A stretch of 64,000 nucleotides of DNA from positions 124,001 to 188,000 of the forward strand of contig JAGTJU010000006.1 of assembly GCA_022184915.1 (NCBI GenBank), read 5' to 3'. The notes beneath the pieces were generated by a model that saw only the letters and a program-made list of their open reading frames with translations, did not search any database and had not been told where the DNA came from. Of this stretch, positions 43,420-52,236 are shown piece by piece. Source of the stretch: Myxococcales bacterium (GTDB lineage Bacteria > Myxococcota_A > Polyangia > Fen-1088). The first letter of the stretch is position 1, and every line of letters starts with the position of its first letter. Position numbers and translations under genes: made by a program.

Positions 43420-44208
43420 TTATAGCTTCGTCACCACCTCTCCCGAAAGGACCGCGTGGCGCTTTCCTGATTCGTCCTCGATCAAGAGGGCGCCTGTGGC
43501 ATCGACATCGACGGCGTTACCGAAAAGGTACGCCCCGCCCCGTTCGACCCGGCAGGGTTGCCCGAGCCACGCGAAGGACCGGAAGGCCGCGATCGCCATG
43601 GGTGGCCCCTCGCGCGTGAAGGTCTCGTAGGCGGTCTCGAAGCGATTGAGGAAAGCTGCGAGCAGCTCGAGGCGGGTAGGGGCAGCGTCGCCCGCGATCT
43701 GTGCCACCGACGTCGCTATGTCCGCGAGCTCTACCGGGAAGGTGCGCAGGCCCACGTTGACGCCCACGCCGATCACCAGGTGCCGAATGCGGTTCTCGAA
43801 CGTCGCCATCTCGGTGAGGATCCCGGCCGCCTTCTTGAAGCCAGACGGGGTGGGCAACACCAAATCGTTTGGCCACTTGAGGCGACAGCCCACGCCGAAG
43901 TCCCCTAAGCTCTCAGCCAGCACGGCCCCCGAGAGCAACGTCAGGGGCGGTAAAGAGGAAGGTGGCAGCGTGGGACGCAAGAGCAGGGAAAAGTAAAGGT
44001 TCGTTCCCGCCGGTGAATGCCACACGCGGCCCAGGCGGCCGCGCCCGCTGCTCTGGGCGTCCGCGGTGACGAGCGAACCCTCGGGGGCGCCTTCGTCGGA
44101 GGCACGCGCGAGTTCGTCATTCGTCGATCCGCAGAGCTCGAAATGGCGGTGCGTCCGACCGATCCACGCCGTCGTGAGCCGCTGGGGCAGCTCGAGTTCC
44201 CAGTTCAT
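43420..44208 (-). CDS. birA: Biotin-[acetyl-CoA-carboxylase] ligase
   Basis: 262 aa from ATG 44208; the frame is open upstream but would overlap nadC. It is the short, monofunctional class without an N-terminal HTH, so it is not a repressor. Catalytic-domain motifs are CGSTNDELAR, SSGRGRLGRVWHSP (biotinyl-AMP binding), LKWPNDLVL, GVGVNVG and a small C-terminal SH3-like domain. It attaches biotin to the carrier protein of acetyl-CoA carboxylase. The start lies seven bases after the nadC stop, so it is probably cotranscribed. Confidence 0.93.
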   Translation of the reverse strand: MNWELELPQRLTTAWIGRTHRHFELCGSTNDELARASDEGAPEGSLVTADAQSSGRGRLGRVWHSPAGTNLYFSLLLRPTLPPSSLPPLTLLSGAVLAESLGDFGVGCRLKWPNDLVLPTPSGFKKAAGILTEMATFENRIRHLVIGVGVNVGLRTFPVELADIATSVAQIAGDAAPTRLELLAAFLNRFETAYETFTREGPPMAIAAFRSFAWLGQPCRVERGGAYLFGNAVDVDATGALLIEDESGKRHAVLSGEVVTKL

Positions 44209-44215
44209 CTCGTCG

Positions 44216-45109
44216 TCACGAAGGTAAAAAGTCGAGCGCGATGTCCACCGCGCGTGCCGCATGGGTGAGGGCGCCCACGGAGACGAGATCCACGCCCGTC
44301 TCCGCGAAGCTGCGAACCGTCGCAAGCGTGACCCCGCCCGAGACCTCGAGGAGGGGCACACTGCGGCCGCGGGCGTTGCGGCGCTCGACGGCTACGAGGA
44401 TGTCGGTCCGCGTGAAGTTGTCGAGCAGGACGATATCGGCCTCGGCCTCGAGCGCCTCGTCGAATTGAGCCAGGGTGTCGACCTCGACCTCGATTTTCAA
44501 TCCGTGCGGTGCCTGTTTCCGGGCGGCGTGCACCGCGGCCGCGACGGACCCCACGGCGGCCACGTGGTTGTCTTTGATGAGAACACCCGAACCGAGGTCG
44601 AAGCGGTGGTTGCGACCGCCTGCCACGCGAACGGCATATTTTTCGAGGGCGCGGTACCCCGGCGTGGTCTTTCGGGTGTCGGTGACCTGCGCGCGGGTTC
44701 CCTCGACGGCCGCCACGAAGCGCGCGGTTTGTGTGGCCACCCCACAAAGACGCTGAAGGAAGTTGAGGGCCGTGCGCTCCGCCGCCAGCACGCCGCGGGC
44801 GGTCCCTTCGACCGAAGCCAGAACGGTCCCCGCTTCGGCTCGGTCGCCCTCAGCCACGAGCCCGCAGAAGCGCACCTGGGGCTCCACCCGCTCGAACACC
44901 AGGGCCGCCAAAGGCAGGGCGGCCACCACGAGCGGCTCCCGAGCCACCAGCTGGGCTCGTGCCCCGATCTCGGCGGGAACGCTGACGACGGAGGTTACGT
45001 CTCCGCGTCCGAGGTCCTCCTCGAGCGCCAAGTCGATCAATCCACGGGTATGTGGCGAATTCCAGGGCAACACGAGGCGTAAGCTATTCGGTTGCGCCTC
45101 GAATCTCAA
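44216..45109 (-). CDS. nadC: Nicotinate-nucleotide pyrophosphorylase (carboxylating)
   Basis: 297 aa, typical. Diagnostic segments are ALEEDLGRGDVTS, FLQRLCGVATQTA, TRKTTPGYRALEKYAV, GGRNHRFDLGSGVLIKDNH and VDLVSVGALTHA. It converts quinolinate and PRPP to nicotinate mononucleotide, and with nadD (at 63.1 kb) it serves NAD synthesis. nadA and nadB are not in this window. It heads a minus-strand cluster with birA and uppP. Confidence 0.95.
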   Translation of the reverse strand: MRFEAQPNSLRLVLPWNSPHTRGLIDLALEEDLGRGDVTSVVSVPAEIGARAQLVAREPLVVAALPLAALVFERVEPQVRFCGLVAEGDRAEAGTVLASVEGTARGVLAAERTALNFLQRLCGVATQTARFVAAVEGTRAQVTDTRKTTPGYRALEKYAVRVAGGRNHRFDLGSGVLIKDNHVAAVGSVAAAVHAARKQAPHGLKIEVEVDTLAQFDEALEAEADIVLLDNFTRTDILVAVERRNARGRSVPLLEVSGGVTLATVRSFAETGVDLVSVGALTHAARAVDIALDFLPS

Positions 45110-45140
45110 TCTCGGTCGCCCTGGCCCGGCGACGGCCGCC

Positions 45141-45800
45141 TTAAAGCCAGCTTTCGATCGGCCAGCCTCGCAACCGGGCTGCCCGTCGAAGCCGAGGGTC
45201 GGGGTTCACCACGATTCGATTTTTGACACGCTCGAGCATGGGCAGGTCTGTGTACGAATCCGTATAGAACCAGCTCTCCTCGAGATTCAGCGCGAACCGA
45301 GAGCCAAGGCTCTCGGCCCAGTGAATCTTTCCTGCACCGTAGCAGGCGGGACCCAGCAGCCGGCCCGTGAAGAGGCCCTTTTCGACCTCCAGTTCTGTGG
45401 CGCCCACAGCGTCCATGCCGAGCGACCTTGCCACGGGCTTGACCACGTAGGCCGGAGACGTCGACAAGATGGCCAGGAAGCGCCCCCCCGCGCGGTGATC
45501 CTCGACGCGGCGAAGGCCCTCGGGGAGGAGCCTTGGCAACACCGTGTCCTCCACCCACCGCTGGCACATCTCGGCGAACTCGTCCTCGCGTTGACCGCGC
45601 AGCATCGTCACGACCCGGCCTGCGACGGCAGGGAGGTCCAGCAGCGCGAAATGGTACCGCGCCATCCAGGTGAGCGCCTGGAGCGCCCGGGCCAGGGAAA
45701 GCTCTCCGCGCCGACGCATGTGACCGACGAAGAGCCGCCCGGTGTTCACCGGGACCAGCGTGCGGTCGAGATCGAAAAAAGCGACGGGGCGCAAAGTCAT
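45141..45800 (-). CDS. HAD-superfamily IB phosphatase (SerB-like)
   Basis: 219 aa. Motif I is FFDLDRTLV (DxDxT nucleophile), motif II is ILSTSPAYV, motif III includes the Lys of YGAGKIHWAE, and motif IV is YTDSYTDLPML. This is the HAD-IB layout of phosphoserine phosphatase-like and 1-acyl-glycerol phosphatase-like enzymes. The helical cap is short (about 25-95). The substrate is uncertain, since SerB, CicA-like and lipid phosphatase members share these motifs. It is 31 bases upstream of nadC on the same strand. Confidence 0.88.
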   Translation of the reverse strand: MTLRPVAFFDLDRTLVPVNTGRLFVGHMRRRGELSLARALQALTWMARYHFALLDLPAVAGRVVTMLRGQREDEFAEMCQRWVEDTVLPRLLPEGLRRVEDHRAGGRFLAILSTSPAYVVKPVARSLGMDAVGATELEVEKGLFTGRLLGPACYGAGKIHWAESLGSRFALNLEESWFYTDSYTDLPMLERVKNRIVVNPDPRLRRAARLRGWPIESWL

Positions 45801-45890
45801 ACCTCGGTGGGGGCTCGGCCACGCCCCGGAGCCGTGCAGAAAGGACGGCCGGGAGGAGTGTACGAGGTGCGCGGTCAGAGACCTAGCTGT

Positions 45891-45995
45891 TCCTAGAATT
45901 TAGGATGGTTTTCGGGCGTTCAGGTTTCAGTCTTGAGCGTGCAGCGTGACATCTCGCCACCCGATCCGTGGCGTATGTCACGACCCTGAAACGCC
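45891..45995. promoter_or_regulatory. Cluster of nested palindromes in the HAD-rsmD intergenic region
   Basis: TCCTA-GAATT-TAGGA forms a palindrome at 45891-45905. GTTTCAG (45924-45930) pairs with CTGAAAC (45986-45992). Inside that, GTGACAT (45946-45952) pairs with ATGTCAC (45975-45981), and innermost, CGCCAC (45955-45960) pairs with GTGGCG (45968-45973). The gap between the divergent genes is 269 bases. Downstream, TTGACT (46027-46032) and TAAAGA (46050-46055), 17 bases apart, may be a weak rsmD promoter. The element could be an operator, a structured RNA or a protein-bound DNA site. Confidence 0.5.
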
Positions 45996-46069
45996 TTGGC
46001 CTCGGCCCAGCGAAACACATGTCGGTTTGACTTCGCCCCAGGCCCGCGGTAAAGAGCGCGCCAGTCATC

Positions 46070-46626
46070 ATGCGGCTCACCGGGGGCCTTGACCGAGGGC
46101 GAAAGCTCAAGGCTCCACGCGGTCTAAAAACTCGACCCACAGCGTCCAAGGTACGCGAGGCGGTGTTCAACATCCTCGGGCCGCCGCCAAATGGCGACGT
46201 CCTGGATTTGTTCGCCGGAACGGGTTCCCTGGGCATCGAGGCACTCTCCCGGGGCGCGGCCTCGGCCGTGTTCGTCGAGCGTGACAGCCGGGCGCTTGCG
46301 GCGCTGCGGAAGAACTTGGCCGAGCTCGGCCTTCAGCAGCGCGCCGCCGTCGTGGGACGGGACGTGCTTCAGGCGCTCGCCAGCCTGGCCAGCGAGGGCC
46401 GCCGCTTCGCTTGGGTGTTCGTCGATCCTCCTTACGCCGCAGGCGAGGTCGAGCACGTGCTGCGCGCTCTCGGCTGCCACGGCCTGGCGGCCGGGGGTGT
46501 GGTCATCGTCGAGCACGACAAGCGCAGCGTGCCGCCGGACGAGAGCGGGGGCTTGATCCTGACCGACCGGCGTTACTACGGTGACACCGGACTTTCCTTT
46601 TACCGATGCCAGCAAGGGCTTGCCGC

Positions 46627-46630
<4 letters not shown>
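46070..46630 (+). CDS. rsmD: 16S rRNA (guanine966-N2)-methyltransferase RsmD
   Basis: 186 aa. The conserved RsmD opening is MRLTGGLDRGRKL, then RPTASKVREAVFNIL. The SAM motif is VLDLFAGTGSLGIEALSRGA, and the catalytic motif is VFVDPPYA, an N6/N2-type DPPY. It methylates G966 of 16S rRNA during 30S assembly. Its TGA overlaps the GTG start of coaD, the usual gene pair in bacteria. Confidence 0.95.
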
Positions 46631-47121
<491 letters not shown>

Positions 47122-47153
47122 ACGAAAACCCCTGGCCACGTGGATCGACACTC

Positions 47154-48350
47154 ATGAAACTCTCGAAGCGTCTGGACGTCATTGAACCCTCGATGACCCT
47201 CAAGGTCACCCAACGGGCAGCTGAGCTCAAAGCTCAGGGCGTGGACGTGATCAGCTTCGGAGCCGGTGAGCCCGACTTCGATACGCCCGCGCACATCAAG
47301 GAAGCCGCGAAGAAGGCCCTTGATGCGGGCGCGACCAAGTACACCGCGGTGGCCGGCACGCCCGAGCTCCGCAAGGCCGTCGCAGCCTGGTTCTCGAAGG
47401 ACCACGGTCTCGATGTGTCTCCGTCCGAAGTGATGGTCTCGGCGGGTGCCAAGCAAGTGATCTACAACGCGTTCCAGGCCGTGCTGAGCGAGGGTGACGA
47501 GGTCATCCTGCCGGCGCCCTATTGGGTGAGCTACTCTGAGATCGCGAAGCTCGCGGGGGCAGTCCCCGTTCCCGTCGTGTCCACCGCGGCCGACAATTTC
47601 GTGGTCCGTCCCGAGGCCATCGCGAAGGCCATCACACCCAGGACCAAGCTCATTCTGGTCGTGTCACCCAGCAACCCCACGGGCGCCGTCTACGACGAGC
47701 CTACCTTGCGGGGCATCGCCGACCTCGTGGTCAAGCATGACCTGTGGATGCTGACAGACGACATCTACCGCTACCTTTGCTACGGAAACGCGAAGTTCGT
47801 TCAACCGGCCACCTTTGGCCCCGAGGTGCGCAAGCGCACCATCATCGCCGATGGGGTGTCGAAGGCGTACGCGATGACGGGCTGGCGCATCGGGTTCGCT
47901 TGCGCCCCCAAGGAGGTGATCGAGGCCATGGGCACGCTCCAGGGGCAGTCCACCACGAACGCCGCAGCCGTCAGCCAGGCGGCTGCCTTGGCGGCGATCA
48001 GCGGTCCTCAAGACGAAGTCGAGCGGATGCGCCTCGAGTTCGACAAGCGCCGCCAGTTCATGGTGAAGGGACTCAACGCGATCCCGGGCGTCTCCTGTGT
48101 CGAGCCGATGGGTGCTTTTTACGCATTTCCCGACGTTTCGGCCTACAACGGCAAGACCACGCCAGGTGGCAAGTTGATCAAGGACGATCTCGATCTGTGC
48201 GAGTACCTGATCAGCGAGGGGCGGGTCGCTCTGGTGCCAGGAAGTGCCTTCTACGCCCCGGGCTTCGTGCGCCTTTCCTACGCAACGTCTCAGGCAAACA
48301 TCGAAAAGGGCCTCGGGCGCATCGCCGAGGCGCTCGCCCAGCTCAAGTGA
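47154..48350 (+). CDS. PLP-dependent class I aspartate aminotransferase
   Basis: 398 aa. Family features are GAGEPDFDTP at the N-terminus, PAPYWVSYSE, SPSNPTGAVYD, the PLP lysine in SKAYAMTGWRIG and the substrate Arg in FVRLSYAT. This is the Ib-type bacterial aspartate aminotransferase; some members also use prephenate, so specificity is not certain. It follows coaD by 32 bases and is probably in the rsmD-coaD operon. It is convergent with the second NtrC regulator gene. Confidence 0.93.
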   Translation: MKLSKRLDVIEPSMTLKVTQRAAELKAQGVDVISFGAGEPDFDTPAHIKEAAKKALDAGATKYTAVAGTPELRKAVAAWFSKDHGLDVSPSEVMVSAGAKQVIYNAFQAVLSEGDEVILPAPYWVSYSEIAKLAGAVPVPVVSTAADNFVVRPEAIAKAITPRTKLILVVSPSNPTGAVYDEPTLRGIADLVVKHDLWMLTDDIYRYLCYGNAKFVQPATFGPEVRKRTIIADGVSKAYAMTGWRIGFACAPKEVIEAMGTLQGQSTTNAAAVSQAAALAAISGPQDEVERMRLEFDKRRQFMVKGLNAIPGVSCVEPMGAFYAFPDVSAYNGKTTPGGKLIKDDLDLCEYLISEGRVALVPGSAFYAPGFVRLSYATSQANIEKGLGRIAEALAQLK

Positions 48351-48409
48351 GCGAGGCCCTGCGGGCCTGGTGAGCCCCTGCACCTCGTCTCCTTGGACCG
48401 GACATCCTG

Positions 48410-48450
48410 AAACGCCCGCCTGCCGCCAAGGCGCTGCGTGCCGGCGTTTT
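48410..48450. terminator. Possible bidirectional terminator between aminotransferase and NtrC genes
   Basis: AAACGCC (48410-48416) pairs with GGCGTTT (48443-48449), followed by a T. The 26-base loop can fold further because it is GC-rich. It lies in the 113-base gap between convergent genes. The T-run is short, so activity is uncertain. Confidence 0.35.
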
Positions 48451-48463
48451 CGGGAGGCCCCTA

Positions 48464-49867
48464 TCATACGGTGTGGGGCGTAAGCCGTTTACGGCGCAGC
48501 TTCTCGACCAGGGTCGTGCGGTTGAGCCCCAGGAGCTCTGCGGCCTTGTTCTTGTTTCCCCCCGTGCGTTCGAGTGCCTCGGCGATCATGCGTTCTTCCA
48601 CGGCCTCGAGGATGGTCTTGAGGTCGGTGGCTCCTGCTTCTTCGGGAAGCGAGGGGATCACGCCGCTGCTCTGGCTGCTCTGGGCAGGCGCGGCGCTCGT
48701 CTGAAGCAGCCGGATGTTCGACGGCAGATCCGAGACGCCGATACGGCCGCTGCCCTTCATGATGACGAGGCGCTCGATGAGGTTCTCGAGCTCACGAATG
48801 TTCCCTGGCCAGCTGTGTCGCTTCAGCAGATCCAGCGCGGGCGGCTCGAGTCCCAGGATGGCCCGCCGGTGATGTTGGTTGGCGCGTTTCATGAAGTGCT
48901 CGACCAGAAGCGGGATATCGGCCGGGCGGGATCGCAGGGGCGGCATCTCGATCGGAATCACGTTCAGGCGCCAGTAGAGATCAGAGCGGAACCGGCCCGC
49001 TTCGGCCTCGGCGGCCAGGTCACGGTTCGTCGCTGCAATCACGCGCACGTCAATCTGCACCGGGGCTTCTTGTCCGACCGGGTAAAGTTCGCCTTCCTGA
49101 ATGACGCGCAGGAGCTTGGCTTGCACGCCCATCTCCATCTCGCCAACTTCGTCGAGGAAGATCGTGCCTCCGTCTGCTTGGCCGAATCGCCCCGTGCGGG
49201 CGTTGTTGGCGCCCGTGAAGGCACCTTTGGTGTGCCCGAAAAGCTCCGACTCGACCAAGGTCTCGGGGATCGCTGCACAGTTGACCGCCACGAAAGGCGT
49301 CTTCGCGCGGGGCGAACCCGCCACGATGGAGCGGGCCACGAGCTCTTTGCCGGTGCCCGACTCACCGGTGATGAGTACGGTACACGAGGTGTCCGCGACT
49401 TGCGCGATCATCGCGAGCACAGGCATGATCGCAGGGTCTTCCCCGAGAAGCCACGGCGCGAAGCGATCCCTCCAAGCTGAGGGATCGAGGATCGGGGGCG
49501 GCGTTTTCTCCGAGAACCCGAGGACGTGATCCAAGACCTCCTCGAGTGCCGGAAACTCGAAGGGCTTGATCAGGAAGTCTCGGGCTCCGGCCCGCATGGC
49601 CCGCACGGCATCGGGGATCTCCGCGCTTCCGCTCATGACGATGACGGGGGTGCTTGGGCTGTGGCGCCGGGCGGCTTCCAGGATCTCGAAGCCGTTCACC
49701 TCCGGCATGCGAAGGTCGGTCACGATCACGTCGAAGGTTCCGTTCGCGACGTGACCCAGGCCCTGCGGGCCGTCCGCTGTCACCACGTCGAAGGAAAGGG
49801 TGCGCAGCAGCCTGGCCAGGCCTCGGCAAAGCGAGTCTTCGTCGTCGCAGAGTAGTAGCTTTCTCAC
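48464..49867 (-). CDS. NtrC-family sigma-54-dependent response regulator (second)
   Basis: 467 aa from GTG 49867, which has GGAG about six bases upstream; an upstream in-frame ATG lacks a site. The receiver domain has LLLCDDEDSL, the phospho-Asp in VIVTDLRMPEVNG, and LIKPFE. The AAA+ domain has GESGTGKE, the canonical sigma-54 loop GAFTGA and DEVGEMEM. The C-terminal Fis HTH contains GGNKNKAAELLGLNRTTLVEKL. No histidine kinase gene is adjacent, so it is an orphan regulator. A good sigma-70 promoter lies about 165 bases upstream. Confidence 0.92.
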   Translation of the reverse strand: MRKLLLCDDEDSLCRGLARLLRTLSFDVVTADGPQGLGHVANGTFDVIVTDLRMPEVNGFEILEAARRHSPSTPVIVMSGSAEIPDAVRAMRAGARDFLIKPFEFPALEEVLDHVLGFSEKTPPPILDPSAWRDRFAPWLLGEDPAIMPVLAMIAQVADTSCTVLITGESGTGKELVARSIVAGSPRAKTPFVAVNCAAIPETLVESELFGHTKGAFTGANNARTGRFGQADGGTIFLDEVGEMEMGVQAKLLRVIQEGELYPVGQEAPVQIDVRVIAATNRDLAAEAEAGRFRSDLYWRLNVIPIEMPPLRSRPADIPLLVEHFMKRANQHHRRAILGLEPPALDLLKRHSWPGNIRELENLIERLVIMKGSGRIGVSDLPSNIRLLQTSAAPAQSSQSSGVIPSLPEEAGATDLKTILEAVEERMIAEALERTGGNKNKAAELLGLNRTTLVEKLRRKRLTPHTV

Positions 49868-50031
49868 CAGAGCTCCAGGGGAAGTAAGGGCAGGGGACCG
49901 GAGGCGAGGCGTAGTCAGACAGGGGCGAAACGGGGGCGAACTAGGTGGTTCGATCACCCCCGCCCACGAAGGCGCAGATGTAAGTTAAGTGGCTGTAATC
50001 TTGACTGAAAGAGCATAGGCCGCGCCACGCC

Positions 50032-50061
50032 ATTATGGCACGGGTTCAATTTTTGGGTCAA
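50032..50061 (-). promoter_or_regulatory. Sigma-70-type promoter for the orphan NtrC gene
   Basis: On the minus strand: -35 TTGACC (50061-50056), an 18-base spacer, and -10 CATAAT (50037-50032), each five of six matches. Transcription would start near 50025, giving a leader of about 158 bases before GTG 49867. The remainder of 49868-50308, which has no gene, shows no second convincing promoter for the divergent TPR gene and no repeat. Confidence 0.55.
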
Positions 50062-50308
50062 GCCGATGTGTAAGGCGGCCGATAGTTGACGGTTTATTCC
50101 CGCGCCCAGGGAGCGGTGCTTCTCAACACGAGCGCGGGTGCTTTCGGGGTGCGCGCCAACGCAATTCACTTGGCTCCCGACGCCCCGGAATACGACCCGC
50201 TCGGACGCGTTGGCGCCGCATGCGGTGGCTTTGTCTCTCGATCCCGCTCACATCTGGAAAAGCGGCATTTTTCCCTCACGCACCCACTTTGGTGCATACA
50301 CTTCGCCC

Positions 50309-52129
50309 GTGACCGACCCGGCGAAATCATTGTTGCTCCGTTTCGAGCGCGCACTGCACGAGCTCGACGCCTCCGTGGATCTGCAGCCTGCTTCGGCGCA
50401 GGCCGATGTCGCAGGCCGGCTCTCCGCCCGGCTCGGGCGGCCCGTCCCTCAGGGCGTTGCGGCCTTCTTTGGTGCCTACGACGGCGGCACCATTTCTCGG
50501 AAAACGGGCGAGCAGGGTCAGGCCGAACTTCTGGTCAGGTTCATCACCTTCGACGAGGCGGTTTCGCTCTGCGAGCAGGGCGGTGCGTCTCTCAAGGGGC
50601 TGTGGCCGGTACTCCAGCGCGGGGGGCAGATCGTGGCGCTCGACGCTGAAGCGCCCACGACCGAAGAGGCGGAGTGGCCGGTCGTGCAGGTAGCTGACCG
50701 GAGCGTGGACCGGCTCGGCTCGTCGCTGCTCCGCTTTTTGCTGGTGCTGATGGCGGAAGCCGCCTACGAGCTCCGCATGCCCGACGAGCGCCCGGAACCG
50801 GAGGGGCAGCAGGATACCGAGTTGCGACTCCGCCGGCTGGAGCTGGCGCGTGAGCGCTGCGACCTGGACCCTCAGCTCTCCGACCACTGGGTGGACTTCG
50901 CCGACTTGCTGGAAGAAGCGGGCGATAAACGAGGGGCACAGCAGGCACTCGAACGGGGCCTGGCCGCAGCGCATCCTCCGGGCCCGGCGTTGCTGACCGG
51001 CCTCGGCTTTCGTGCTTTGTTGGCAGGCGACCTGGAGGCGGCCCGCAACGCGCTAGAAGACGCCGTGTCTCTCGAGGCCATGACCGCCAGGGATGACGAT
51101 GCCCGTCTCGACGCGGCGGCGATGCTTCTGCTCGTCGCCAAGGAGAGCGGCGACTCGCAACTGGGTAAACGGGCGCGGTCGACGCTGAAGAACGCCATGG
51201 CCGCCACGGGGGCCTACTGGCGGGCCGAGGCCGTGCGCGCCCTGGCGGTGGGGGACGGGACGAGGGCCGACCTTGCTCTTCGCCTGGTGGACCTCCTCAT
51301 CCCCGAGGATACCGACGCTGCGGTCCTCGCCGGCGCGAGCCCGGCCGTTCGCGCCTCCGTGGCGGCCATCGTACGGGCCCGGACGGCGCTCGACGACGGT
51401 GACTTCGACGCCGCCGCCCGAGCGGCCCGCGAGGCCATCGGGGCCTGCGGGAGTTTGGCCATCGCGCACGCGTTGCTGGCAGAGGCGCTCAATGCGCTTC
51501 GCAGCAAGCAGGCCGTAGACTACGCCCGCCGCGCCATCGAGCTGAACCCCGCTCTCGTCGATGGCTGGCGCGAATTGGGTGATGCCCACATCGAGGGCCG
51601 CAACATGGCTTCCGCCATCGAGGCGTTCGATGAAGGCATAAAGCGAGACCCGGCTTACGGTCTATTGCATGCAAAAAAAGCTCAGGCGCTGCTCGAGCAG
51701 GGCCGGCGTATCGAGGCGCTCGAAGCGATAGGCAACGCTAGCGAACTTGGGGGGGATGCGTTCTTTCTGGCTGCGGTGCGGGGTGACATCCTGTCCGCGA
51801 TGGAACGGCACAAGGAGGCGGCGGAAAGCTACGATCAGGCGCTCATCTACGAGCCCGAAGATCACTGGACGCTGCACCAGGGCGCGCTGGAACACGCTCA
51901 AGCGGAAAACCTCGAAAGGGCTGCGGAGCTCTTCGAGTTGGCGCTGCGCCACGACCACGACGGTTGCCATCAGACGCTCATCGACTATGCGCAGCTCATG
52001 CGGCAGGCGGGGCGGATCGGGGACGCGGTTCGCTTGTACCGACGTGCCGTGGCCGCGGCGCCCTACGAACAACAATGGCGTACTTGGCTCAAAGAGGCAG
52101 AGGCCGAACTCAAGGCAGCGCCGAACTGA
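50309..52129 (+). CDS. TPR-repeat protein with possible SUKH-like N-terminal domain
   Basis: 606 aa from GTG 50309; the frame is open to 50138 but the extra part looks non-coding. The N-terminal about 130 residues contain RPVPQGVAAFFGAYDGGT and ITFDEAVSL, resembling the SMI1/KNR4 (SUKH) pattern of a Pro-hydrophobic stretch followed by a Y-D/N-G-G turn. From about residue 160 on the protein is TPR-like helical pairs (for example ALVDGWRELGDAHIEGRNM, AYGLLHAKKAQALLEQGR, DHWTLHQGALEHAQAENLE). There is no signal peptide or membrane helix, so a cytoplasmic scaffold is likely. The SUKH call is by eye and weak. Neighbours do not suggest a toxin-immunity locus. Confidence 0.75.
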   Translation: MTDPAKSLLLRFERALHELDASVDLQPASAQADVAGRLSARLGRPVPQGVAAFFGAYDGGTISRKTGEQGQAELLVRFITFDEAVSLCEQGGASLKGLWPVLQRGGQIVALDAEAPTTEEAEWPVVQVADRSVDRLGSSLLRFLLVLMAEAAYELRMPDERPEPEGQQDTELRLRRLELARERCDLDPQLSDHWVDFADLLEEAGDKRGAQQALERGLAAAHPPGPALLTGLGFRALLAGDLEAARNALEDAVSLEAMTARDDDARLDAAAMLLLVAKESGDSQLGKRARSTLKNAMAATGAYWRAEAVRALAVGDGTRADLALRLVDLLIPEDTDAAVLAGASPAVRASVAAIVRARTALDDGDFDAAARAAREAIGACGSLAIAHALLAEALNALRSKQAVDYARRAIELNPALVDGWRELGDAHIEGRNMASAIEAFDEGIKRDPAYGLLHAKKAQALLEQGRRIEALEAIGNASELGGDAFFLAAVRGDILSAMERHKEAAESYDQALIYEPEDHWTLHQGALEHAQAENLERAAELFELALRHDHDGCHQTLIDYAQLMRQAGRIGDAVRLYRRAVAAAPYEQQWRTWLKEAEAELKAAPN

Positions 52130-52236
52130 CCTTCGTTCGTATTTGAAGACGGGGCGTTACCCACAGGACGTCACCCGGCGGCACGAAGTGGGCGTATGAA
52201 TTGGCCTATGATCGGAGTGGGCGCTACCCTTTGTTT

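Noticed and set aside
50035-50055. TGGCACG, a -24-like sigma-54 element between the NtrC and TPR genes
   Set aside because: No TTGC-type -12 element follows at the required spacing; the same bases are part of the opposite-strand sigma-70 promoter.
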